Assembly: GCA_947629245.1 (NCBI GenBank)
Contig: CANRDC010000027.1
Coordinates: forward strand, 1-33,486
Direction: 5' to 3'
DNA from: an uncultured Oscillospiraceae bacterium
Lineage (GTDB): Bacteria; Bacillota; Clostridia; Oscillospirales; Oscillospiraceae
Length of the DNA stretch: 33,486 bases
The notes beneath the pieces were generated by a model. It ran no database searches and was not told where the DNA came from. It was given only the letters and a program-made list of their open reading frames with translations. How positions within the stretch are numbered: the first letter of the stretch is position 1; the number at the start of each line of letters is the position of its first letter. Below, piece after piece: positions 14,369 through 22,900 of the stretch. The position numbers were made by a program, and so were the translations under genes.

Positions 14369-15055
14369 ATGTCCTTCGACCAGGCGATCAGGAGCGCGTT
14401 TAAAAATTACGCCAATTTCAACGGCCGCGCCCGCAGGAGCGAATACTGGTATATCGCGCTGTTCAACTCGCTCATGGGCGTTCTGCTCCCAACGCCTCTG
14501 GCGCCGGTGGGGGCTGTGCTCTCCCTGGTGATGCTGGTGCCCACGCTGGCGGCGGCATGCCGGAGGCTGCACGATACCGGTCGCAGCGGCCTGTATCTGC
14601 TGATAGGGGCGGCGCCGCTGGTGGGGTGGATCATCCTGCTCATATGGCTGTGCGAGCCGAGCCAGCCAGGGTGGAATCAGTACGGGGCCGGGCCCGGAGA
14701 CGACCGGGACTTCCGGCCCGCTCCGGCGCAGGGCGACTGGACCGTGCGGTGCGTGGCGGGCCCGCTCCGGGGCCAGGCGTACCCCCTCCGGGGCCGCGTG
14801 ATGATCGGCCGGGGCGCGGACTGCTTCATCCGGCTGCCGGAGGGCACGCCCGGCGCCAGCAGCATACACTGCGCCCTGCGGCCTCGTTCCGACGGGGCGG
14901 AGCTGACGGACCTGGGCTCCACATACGGCACGTTCCTGTCGAACGGAAGGCAGCTGCCGCCCAACTTCCCCGAGACCCTCTACGCCGGGGACAGCTTTTC
15001 CCTGGGCTCCCGGAGCGTGATGTTCCAGCTCATGCCGCCCGCTTCCCATTTCTGA
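14369..15055 (+). CDS. DUF805 membrane protein fused to a C-terminal FHA domain
   Basis: A 228-aa fusion. Residues 1-105 form a DUF805 domain (FNGRARRSEYWYIALFNSL, ACRRLHDTGRSG, and GWNQYG are its hallmarks) with about three membrane helices (26-42, 46-63, 75-95). Residues 124-222 are an FHA domain that binds phosphothreonine: VMIGRGADC (144-152), the SSIHC loop (164-168), and LGSTYGTFLSNG (182-193). The FHA would be cytoplasmic and reads marks made by the kinases encoded downstream. CAGGAGG lies 8-14 bases before ATG 14369. It is the first gene of the nine-gene operon. DUF805 has no known biochemical function. Confidence 0.88.
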   Translation: MSFDQAIRSAFKNYANFNGRARRSEYWYIALFNSLMGVLLPTPLAPVGAVLSLVMLVPTLAAACRRLHDTGRSGLYLLIGAAPLVGWIILLIWLCEPSQPGWNQYGAGPGDDRDFRPAPAQGDWTVRCVAGPLRGQAYPLRGRVMIGRGADCFIRLPEGTPGASSIHCALRPRSDGAELTDLGSTYGTFLSNGRQLPPNFPETLYAGDSFSLGSRSVMFQLMPPASHF

Positions 15056-15093
15056 GCGCAAAAATGAAAAAATCATAAATGGAGGAAAAAACA

Positions 15094-15726
15094 ATGCCCG
15101 ATCTGTCTGAAAAATCCGAAAACATCGTGTACTGCCCCACCTGCGGGGAATGCTACGACGCCGCCAAGAACCCCGTCTGCCCCCGGTGCAAAAAGGGAAA
15201 GCGGGGCGGCTTCACGCCCACCGGCAAGCCCGGCGGGTCTTTCAAGCCGACGGAGCCCCCCGTCGGTAATGGGAACAGGAGCTTCGGCCCCACCCAGCCG
15301 CCCTCGGACGAGTATGGCGGCGGCATGTCCGACCGTATGAACGGCGGCACCTTCAGCATAAACAACGGCGCCCCCGACGACGCGGTGGTGGGCTGGCTGG
15401 TGGCGGTGAGCGGGCCCTGCAAGGGTATGGATTACCGCATCCACGCCAACTACAACCACATCGGCCGGGAGGAGGGCGACATCCGCATCACGGGCGACAT
15501 GAACATATCCGCCCGGCAGGACTCCGACCTGGTGTTCGTGGCCAACGACAACAAGTTCTATATCGGCCATGTCCAGGGCAAGAATGTGCTGAAGGTCAAC
15601 GGCATACCGGCTATCGGCGGCGGCGTGGAGCTGCACAACTACGACCGCATCTCCATCGGGGCCACGGAACTGGTGTTCGTGGGCCTGTGCGGCGAGCAGT
15701 TCTCCTGGGAGCGGCAGAATGGCTGA
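15094..15726 (+). CDS. Zinc-ribbon FHA adaptor with repeated FxPT motifs
   Basis: A 210-aa soluble protein. A zinc ribbon (C14-x2-C17 and C29-x2-C32) is followed by a disordered linker with three related motifs, FTPTGKP (40-46), FKPTEPP (50-56) and FGPTQPP (64-70). An FHA domain follows at about 99-200, with NHIGREEGDIRI at its start and LKVNGIPAIGG near the turn. The threonines before the FHA are plausible phosphorylation sites for the operon kinases and could bind the FHA domain itself, as in mycobacterial GarA. Start: ATG 15094 with GGAGGA at 15081-15086; an in-frame ATG at 15079 overlaps that site. Its stop overlaps the next gene by 8 bases. Confidence 0.85.
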   Translation: MPDLSEKSENIVYCPTCGECYDAAKNPVCPRCKKGKRGGFTPTGKPGGSFKPTEPPVGNGNRSFGPTQPPSDEYGGGMSDRMNGGTFSINNGAPDDAVVGWLVAVSGPCKGMDYRIHANYNHIGREEGDIRITGDMNISARQDSDLVFVANDNKFYIGHVQGKNVLKVNGIPAIGGGVELHNYDRISIGATELVFVGLCGEQFSWERQNG

Positions 15727-16843
15727 CCGCGTCCTGTTTGGCGCGGCGGCGACGTCCTCTCCCGAGATAGAGCGGCCGACCGCGCCCGAAGCGTCCGGGA
15801 TACCGCTGCCAGAGGAGGGGCTGCCGTTCCGGCAGCCGGAAGAGAGCGGCGGCGCCCTCCCGGAAAATGTGATACCCCTCCCGACGGCGGATGAGCAGAC
15901 GGCCCCGGCGGAGACGGAACAGACCGTGACCGTCACCGCCGCGCCGCCGGACACGGCGGGAGAGGCGGGGCCCTCCGGACTGTCATGGCCGGGCTCGCCC
16001 TGGCTGTCCATAGTCCTGGGCGTGTGCGTCCTGGGGTCGCTGGCCTGCAACATCGCGCTCCTCCGCCGTCGGAAAAGGCGTCTCTCGCCGGGCGTCCGCA
16101 TCGGCCGCGTCCACGCTCAGGGCGCGCGGCAGTATCAGCAGGACTGTCTGGCTGTGTCCGACCCCGACAAGGCCGGGAGCCGGGGCCTGCTGGCCGTGGT
16201 GGCCGACGGCATGGGCGGCCTGAGCGACGGCGACAAGCTGAGCGCGGCGGCTGTGGAGGCCGCGCTGAGCGCGTTCACCAGTTCCGCGGGCACGGAGCCG
16301 CCGGAGCAGCTTCTCCTGACCCTGGCCCAGAGGGCCGTGCGGGCGGTGAACGAGCTGCTGGGTCCAAACGATCTCCGCAAGGGCGGCACCACGCTGCTGC
16401 TGGGGCTGGTCCGAAACGGCAGGTTTTACTATTTCTCCGTGGGGGACAGCCATATCTATCTGCTCCGGCAGGGCGGCCTGGTGCTGCTGAACCGGGAGCA
16501 CGTATTCACCGGCGAGCTGGCCCTTCGGTGCGTGAACGGGGAGACGTCCGCCCCGGAGGTCTACAACAACAGCCAGGGGGGCGGCCTGGTCAGCTATCTG
16601 GGCATGGGCGCGCTGAAATACGCGGACTTTCCGGCGGAGCCGGTGCAGATCGTGCCCGGAGACAAATTCATCCTGATGAGCGACGGGGTGTACAACGCCC
16701 TGGAGCCCGGCGAGCTGCGGGACCTGCTGGACGGCGCGCCCGAGAAGGCCGCCTCCCGTCTGGGGCAGGCCATCGCCGCCAAGGGCTACGCCAATCAGGA
16801 CAACTATACGGCCGTCATTTTGGAATGCGGCCCGGAGGCATAA
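15719..16843 (+). CDS. Membrane-anchored PP2C-type protein phosphatase
   Basis: A 374-aa protein. Residues 1-93 are acidic and proline-rich with no signal peptide. A single helix follows at 94-114, then the basic cluster RRRKRR, so the positive-inside rule places the N-terminus outside and the phosphatase inside. The PP2C domain (about 127-370) has the metal-binding motifs ADGMGG (162-167), GGTTLLLGL, SVGDSHIYLL (Asp243), MSDGVYN (321-326) and NQDNYTAVIL (Asp361). The first motif is ARQYQQD rather than the usual RxxNED. It should remove phosphate from Ser/Thr targets of the operon kinases. The gene overlaps the FHA adaptor gene upstream. Confidence 0.9.
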   Translation: MADRVLFGAAATSSPEIERPTAPEASGIPLPEEGLPFRQPEESGGALPENVIPLPTADEQTAPAETEQTVTVTAAPPDTAGEAGPSGLSWPGSPWLSIVLGVCVLGSLACNIALLRRRKRRLSPGVRIGRVHAQGARQYQQDCLAVSDPDKAGSRGLLAVVADGMGGLSDGDKLSAAAVEAALSAFTSSAGTEPPEQLLLTLAQRAVRAVNELLGPNDLRKGGTTLLLGLVRNGRFYYFSVGDSHIYLLRQGGLVLLNREHVFTGELALRCVNGETSAPEVYNNSQGGGLVSYLGMGALKYADFPAEPVQIVPGDKFILMSDGVYNALEPGELRDLLDGAPEKAASRLGQAIAAKGYANQDNYTAVILECGPEA

Positions 16844-16861
16844 CGAGAGGAGGCGTCTGAT

Positions 16862-17575
16862 TTGATCGAGACGGCAAGCTATACGGACCAGGGGGGACGG
16901 TCCCGGAACGAGGACACCGCCGCGGTGCGGGTGCTGGACGGGGACAGGGCCTGCGCGGTGGTGGCGGACGGCCTGGGCGGTCACGGCGGCGGCGACGCCG
17001 CGTCCCAGGAGGCGGTGCGCGTCGTTATGGACGGCTGGACCGGCTCCGCCGACGCCGCGTCCCTGACGGCGCTGGCGCAAAAGGCCCATGAGCGGATACA
17101 GGCCATGCAGACCCCCGTCTGCCGGATGAAGTCCACCCTGGCGGCGCTGGCCCTGGAGCGGGACCGGATGGTCTGGGCCTACGCGGGGGATACCAGGATC
17201 TACCATTTCGTGAACGGGGCCCTCGTCTGGCAGACCCAGGACCACAGCGCCTCCCGCATCGCGGTGGCGCTGGGGCAGATCACCCCGGACCAGATACGCT
17301 TTCACGAGGACCGGGGCCGGATCTACCGGGCGCTCGGCATCGAGGGCGAACTCACGGTGGACGCGGGGGAGCGGAAGCTGGAGCGGGGAAAGCACGCGTT
17401 TTTGCTGTGCTCCGACGGCTTTTGGGAGTACGTGTACGAGGCGGAGATGGAGCGGACCCTGGCGGCGGCGTCCGGCCCGGAGCGGTGGCTGAGCGCCATG
17501 CGGGCCTTTCTGGCCGGACGGGTCCCGGACGACAACGACAACAATACCGCGGCGGCCCTGTGGCTGACCGTATGA
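16862..17575 (+). CDS. Soluble PP2C-type protein phosphatase
   Basis: A 237-aa compact PP2C phosphatase. Motifs in order: SRNEDTAAV (14-22), VVADGLGGHGGGD (33-45), STLAALAL, YAGDTRIYHF, LCSDGFWEYV and DNDNNTAAALWL near the end, giving a full set of metal-binding aspartates. No membrane helix is present, so it acts in the cytoplasm, unlike the anchored PP2C upstream. The start is a TTG at 16862: AGGAGG (16848-16853) is 8 bases upstream and no nearby ATG fits. The same 13 bases, GGAGGCGTCTGAT, precede this start and the kinase start at 18841. Confidence 0.9.
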   Translation: MIETASYTDQGGRSRNEDTAAVRVLDGDRACAVVADGLGGHGGGDAASQEAVRVVMDGWTGSADAASLTALAQKAHERIQAMQTPVCRMKSTLAALALERDRMVWAYAGDTRIYHFVNGALVWQTQDHSASRIAVALGQITPDQIRFHEDRGRIYRALGIEGELTVDAGERKLERGKHAFLLCSDGFWEYVYEAEMERTLAAASGPERWLSAMRAFLAGRVPDDNDNNTAAALWLTV

Positions 17576-17594
17576 CTGCAAGGAGGAGAGGACT

Positions 17595-18839
17595 ATGAAA
17601 GGAAAACGATTTATCGCCGTTTTGCTCAGCTTGACGCTGCTCGCGGCGATCTGTCCCGGCGCGCTGGCCGCCAATGACTACGCCGCCGCCCGCAACGGCG
17701 TGGCGGTGGTGGCCATGGTCGCCGAGATCGATGACCAGATGGTGATCTACAGCTACGGCTCCGGCTTTTTCGTGGACAGCGACGACGACGAGGTGGAATA
17801 CCTGATCACCAACTACCATGTGGTGAGCGACCATCTGGACTACGGCGCCGGAGAGGAGTACAGCCTGGAGGACGACGATGGGACGCCTTTCACGTTCCGC
17901 AGCCACCTGATGGTGTTTTTTGACGACTCCGAATATACGGACGCCAAGGTGGTGGACAGCGACAGCGTCAGCGACGTGGCGCTCGTGAAGCTCTCCAAGC
18001 CTACGGACAAGCGCGAGCCGCTGTCCCTGTGTCTGCCGACCGAGGACATGTTGGGCCAGTCGGCTTATGCCATCGGCTTCCCCGACGCGGCGGAAAGCGT
18101 GGGCACATCCTCCCAGTGGGGCGTGAACGACGCCACCATCACCACCGGCAGCATCAGCCGTTTGGTGAAGCAGACCGGCACCCTGACCTCCTACGTCCAG
18201 ACCGACGCCGTCATCTCCCCGGGCAACTCCGGCGGACCGCTGGTGAACGCGGACGGCGCGGTGATGGGCGTGAACGTGATGGGCGTTACCACGGAATACG
18301 AAAACAGCAGCCGGGAGATGTATTACGCCGTCAGCACGGAAGAGGTCGTCTCCATACTCAACAGAAACAGCGTTCCCTATAAGACCTATCCGGAGAAAAA
18401 GACCCTGCCCAAACAGACGTGGATCACCATCGGCGCGGCCGCGGCGGTGCTGGTCGCGATCGTGGTGGCGCTGCTGCTTGGCCGCCGGGGCAAGGGCGGG
18501 AAAAAGTCCGCCCCGGCCGGTCTGTTCCTGGCGGGGACCGCCGGGGCGCTGGCAGGCAGCCGGTATCCCCTGGGCGGAGAGCGGCTGGTGATGGGATGCG
18601 ACCCGGCCCGGTGCCGCGTCGTCTTCCCGGAGCAGCTCCCCGGCGTCAGTCACGTACATTGCTGCGTGTGGGCGGAGAGCGGCCGCGCCTACCTCCGGGA
18701 CCTGGGGTCCACCTACGGCACCTATGTCAACGGCGCCCGGCTCGCGCCGGGCCAGGATCAGGAGCTGACGCCGGGAACGACGTTCTGCCTGGGCTCCCCC
18801 AAAGAGTGCTTCACGGTGACGCGCGAGGGAGGCGTCTGA
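17595..18839 (+). CDS. Secreted trypsin-like protease joined by a membrane helix to a cytoplasmic FHA domain
   Basis: A 414-aa protein. A signal peptide (about 1-26) precedes an HtrA-like trypsin fold with the full catalytic triad: His75 (TNYHVV), Asp127 (SDVALVKL) and Ser212 (SPGNSGGPL). No PDZ domain is present. A membrane helix at about 276-296 ends in RRGKGGKK, so the C-terminus is cytoplasmic. Residues 310-412 are an FHA domain with VSHVHC (351-356) and DLGSTYGTYVNG (369-380). A phosphothreonine signal inside could thus be tied to proteolysis outside, or the reverse. AAGGAGGAGAGG precedes ATG 17595. One base separates its stop from the next kinase gene. Confidence 0.9.
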   Translation: MKGKRFIAVLLSLTLLAAICPGALAANDYAAARNGVAVVAMVAEIDDQMVIYSYGSGFFVDSDDDEVEYLITNYHVVSDHLDYGAGEEYSLEDDDGTPFTFRSHLMVFFDDSEYTDAKVVDSDSVSDVALVKLSKPTDKREPLSLCLPTEDMLGQSAYAIGFPDAAESVGTSSQWGVNDATITTGSISRLVKQTGTLTSYVQTDAVISPGNSGGPLVNADGAVMGVNVMGVTTEYENSSREMYYAVSTEEVVSILNRNSVPYKTYPEKKTLPKQTWITIGAAAAVLVAIVVALLLGRRGKGGKKSAPAGLFLAGTAGALAGSRYPLGGERLVMGCDPARCRVVFPEQLPGVSHVHCCVWAESGRAYLRDLGSTYGTYVNGARLAPGQDQELTPGTTFCLGSPKECFTVTREGGV

Positions 18840-18840
18840 T

Positions 18841-19935
18841 ATGGCGGCGTCTTTTTGCCCGCACTGCATGAGCATCCTGCGGGGCGAGGCGGAGCAGTGC
18901 CCCCAATGCGGCGGCGACGCGAGGGCCCGCAACGCCGACGGGTATCTGCCGGTGGGGACCGTGCTCGCCGATCCGGCGACGGGACAGCTGTATCAGCTGG
19001 GGGCGGCCAAGGGCGCGGGCGGCTTCGGCATCACCTACATAGGCCGCGAGAACGGCACGGACCGGCTGGTGGCGGTGAAGGAATACTATCCCATCCGCTG
19101 CCAGCCCAGCAGGACGCCGGACGGCTTCCTGCGCCCGCCCACACGGGATCAGAGCGCTTACGAGCACGGCATAAAGAGCTTCCTGCAGGAGGCGGAAACG
19201 CTGAAAAAGGTCTCCCGCATCCCCTCGGTGGTGAAGGTGCGGTGCGCTTTCCGGGCCAACGGCACCGCCTACATGGTCATGGATTACCTGAAGGGCACGA
19301 CGCTCCAGCGGGCGGTGGAAAAGCACGGACCCATGGGGTTCGACGAGCTGATGGAGAAGCTGCTGCCCATGGTCGAGGACCTGGCCATGGTCCACGACGC
19401 GGGGGTGCTGCACCGGGACATCGCCCCGGACAACATCATGTTGACGCCGGAGGGCAGGTGCGTGCTGATGGACTTCGGCTGCGCCCGGTTCATGGAGGAC
19501 GGCAGGTCCATGACGGTGGTGCTCAAGGCGGGCTTCGCGCCTCTGGAGCAGTACACCAGCCACGGCCAGAAGGCATACACGGACGTGTACGCCCTGTGCG
19601 CCACGATCTACTACTGCGTCACCGGCCAGGTCCCGCCGGATTCACCCAGCCGACTCACCGCCGCGAGCGACGGTCAGCCGGACCCCCTGAAGCCGCCCTC
19701 CGCCCTGGGCGCCAGGATATCCCCGAAGGATGAGCAGGTGCTGCTCTGGGGCATGGGATTGCAGCCCAACGTCAGGCCCCAGACCGTGCGGAAGTTCCTG
19801 GCGCGCCTGAAAGGGAACGCTCCCATACCCGATCCGCCCGGCTGGACTGAAAAGGTGCTGGAGTTTTTGAAGAAAAACAAGCTCCTCCTCGCCATCGCGG
19901 CGGCGGTGCTGCTCGCGCTGCTGCTATTCAGGTGA
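18841..19935 (+). CDS. Zinc-ribbon Ser/Thr kinase with C-terminal membrane anchor (kinase A)
   Basis: A 364-aa Hanks-type kinase. A zinc ribbon at the N-terminus uses C6, C9, C20 and C23. The kinase domain has the glycine loop GAGGFGIT (58-65), VAVKEYY with Lys80, a catalytic loop HRDIAPDN (191-198), and DFG at 211-213. The usual catalytic-loop lysine (HRDxKxxN) is replaced by alanine. The segment after DFG reads GFAPLEQYTSHGQKAYTDVYALCATIYYC, as in its paralogues. A single helix (about 344-363) ends the protein with no ectodomain. It lacks the extracellular region of the three receptors downstream and may be their partner or the operon's core kinase. Confidence 0.9.
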   Translation: MAASFCPHCMSILRGEAEQCPQCGGDARARNADGYLPVGTVLADPATGQLYQLGAAKGAGGFGITYIGRENGTDRLVAVKEYYPIRCQPSRTPDGFLRPPTRDQSAYEHGIKSFLQEAETLKKVSRIPSVVKVRCAFRANGTAYMVMDYLKGTTLQRAVEKHGPMGFDELMEKLLPMVEDLAMVHDAGVLHRDIAPDNIMLTPEGRCVLMDFGCARFMEDGRSMTVVLKAGFAPLEQYTSHGQKAYTDVYALCATIYYCVTGQVPPDSPSRLTAASDGQPDPLKPPSALGARISPKDEQVLLWGMGLQPNVRPQTVRKFLARLKGNAPIPDPPGWTEKVLEFLKKNKLLLAIAAAVLLALLLFR

Positions 19936-19968
19936 CTGCAGAGGAAACAGAAAAGGAGGCTGCCTGCC

Positions 19969-22900
19969 ATGGATAAGCGTTACTGTCCCTATTGCATGGC
20001 ATATCTGGGAGAGGAAGAGGTCTGCCCCGCCTGTGGGCGGCGGTCGTCGGAGTATGAGTCGGCGCCGTACCATCTGCCGGTGGGGACGGTGCTCCGGGGC
20101 AAATACCTGGTGGGCGGCGTCCTGGGCGAAGGCGGCTTTGGCATCACCTACGTGGGCTGGGACCCGGTGCTGGACATGAAGGTGGCCGTCAAGGAGTACT
20201 ATCCCCGCGACAGCGCCTCCCGCAGCGCCTCTTCCTCGGCCCAGGTGTATGTGCTCAAGGGCGAAGCGGGCGACGGCTACCGCCGGGGCAAGGAGAAGTT
20301 CCTCCAGGAGGCCCGGCTGCTGGCCCGGCTGGAAAAGCAACCGGCCATCGTGGGCGTCAGGGACTTTTTCGAGGAGAACAACACCGCTTACATCGTCATG
20401 GAATTCGTGGAGGGCGTCACCCTCAAGCAGCTGGTGGAAAAGCGCGGCGGCAAGGTGTCGCCGGAGGAGCTGTTCCCGCTGCTGAAGCCGCTGTTCAACG
20501 CCCTGGGCGTGGTGCACGCTGCGGGCCTCATCCATCGGGACATCTCCCCGGACAACATCATGCTGGAGGGAGATCAGGTGCGTCTGCTGGATTTCGGATG
20601 CGCCCGGGAGACCATGGGCGGCGGGACCCGGAACATCACCCTCAAGCAGGGTTATACCCCGCCGGAGCAGTACCAGCAGAAGGGCCAGGGCCCCTGGACG
20701 GACGTATACGCCCTGTGCGCCACGATCTATTACTGCCTCACCGGCAAGACGCCTCCCCCCTCTCTGGACCGGATAACGAAGGACCGGCTCCGGCCGCCAG
20801 GCAAGCTGGGGGTGCGTCTGTCCGAGACGAGGGAGCGGGCGCTCATGAAGGGCCTGAGCTGCTCGCCCAGCCAACGCTATCGGAGCATGGGCGAGCTGTA
20901 CAAGGACCTGTACGCCGACGCCAAGACCGCCAGGAAAGGCGGGCGGGGCCTGATTCTGGCCGGGGCGGCGCTGGGCGCGGCGGCGGCTTTGATCGCGGGG
21001 CTGTTTCTGACGGGGGTGCTGCCCCCGGAGCCGAAGATCACGCCTACGCCGGAGCCCACGGCCACGGCGGAGCCTTCCCCCACGCCGGAGCCCACCCCCA
21101 CGCCGGAGCCCACGGCCACGCCGGAACCCACGGCCACGCCGGAGCCTACAGCCACGCCCAAGCCCACCGCTACGCCCGTGCCGCTGCGCGGGTCCGGCGC
21201 GGCGCTGGACACGGCCATCTTTGCCGAGGGCCGGAGCCTGACCGAGGGGATCCATAGCCGGGAGGAGCTGGACGCCATGCTGGCGGACCCCTACGTGACG
21301 GCGGTGGTCCTGGAGCGGGGCGCGGTGCTGGACTTGAACGAGGTCCCGGCCAGCGAATACACGCTGACGAAGCCCCTGTGGGTGAAGCCGGGCGCCACGC
21401 TTCGGGCCAACTGGCTGACCATCCCCGGCGGCGTGGCCGTGCAGATGGACGGCACGCTGGACAGCCGGGGCCTCATCACCCTGAAGGGCAGCGCCACCCG
21501 GCTGTACATCGGCGGGACGGTGACGGACGAGACTCTGGAATACGCCGCCATCGTCATGGATCTGGGCAGCAACCTGGGCCTCGCCGACAAGGACCTGGCC
21601 AGGAGCCTGGAGGACGTCATGTTTGTCGCGCCCCAGAAAACGGAGGATCTGCACTCGGTGAAAACGGTCGAGGCGCTGCAAAGAGCGCTGGACAGCGGCA
21701 CGGACGTGTGCATCGACGCGGACATGACGCTCACGGATTCGATCTCCGTCCCGCCCCGGAGGACCATCTGGATCAGTGAGGGCGTGACCGTGACCGCCGA
21801 AGGATACAACGAATTTTACCTGGACAGCACAGACGGACCGGCGACCCTCGTCAACGAGGGGACGTATCTGGCCGGGCTCAACACCGGCGGCGGACCCCAC
21901 GGCGCGCGGGTCTTCAATTACGGCACGATGCAAATGGTCAACGAGAACAGCAGTTCGCTCTATTTTGAGTCCGGCGTGCTGATCAACTACGGCGCGTACG
22001 CTGGCGGCAATGTCTCCCGGATATGGCCGGAGGGCCGCATGATCAACGCGGGCACCGCCGATCTCCACGATTTTGTGGTTTTGGGCTCGTTCTCCAACCT
22101 GGGGATCACGACCGTTCAGGACTATGGGCTGGACGTGGAGAGCGCTGGCGTGTTTTACAACGCCGGGACGATGAAGACCGTGGACAACGGCGGATGGGAC
22201 TGGGGCATGGTCGTCAACGACGGCGTGCTTGAGGCGGGCGCGTCCGAAGAGAACCATAATATCTATAACCGGGGAAAGGTCGTTCTGAGCGGCGGATTCG
22301 GCGGTCTGATCTATGGACCCGGCAGCGTAGAGTTCCCGGAGGGGCAGCAGATCGCGTGCGAGATCATCCGCACCGTCTCGACGACAACACCGGCGGACGC
22401 CGTCGTCGTCCGGGACGAGGCGGCGCTGCGCCAGGCCGCCGCCCAGGGACAGCCGGTCTGTCTGGAGGGCAGCGTCACGCTGGGAGAGCCCCTGGAGATA
22501 TCGTCGCCGCTGTACGTGACCGGCATCCTGCGGGGCCAGTCCCTGACCGTGAACAGCTCGCCGCTGGTGCTCCTTTCCGGCGGCTCGGTGACGCTGGAGA
22601 CCCTGCGTCTGGTCCCCATAGAGGGGCAGGAAGGCCACTCTGAGCTGGACCTGACGGAGAGCAGTTCCCTGAAGGTGACCGGGACGCTGGAGATGCGCGG
22701 AGCCGTCTTTTGCGCCGACGGGGGCGCTTTGGACCTGACCGGAGCGGCGGTGACCGTGGATAATACCGCCTTTATGCCCCTGCGGCTGGACGCGTTCCAA
22801 TTGGATCAAGCGGACGTAGCCGTCTCCGAATGCCATGTCCAGACGCCGCCCAGAGGCGCCGGTCTTACCGCCGAGGGCCTTCGCCTTCATGTGAATGACG

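Noticed and set aside
15079..15093. ATG 15079 as the start of the zinc-ribbon FHA adaptor
   Set aside because: The GGAGGA ribosome site (15081-15086) would lie inside the coding sequence. ATG 15094 has correct spacing.
21034..21183. CRISPR-like repeats
   Set aside because: The units are contiguous, in frame, code Pro/Thr/Glu and have no spacers.
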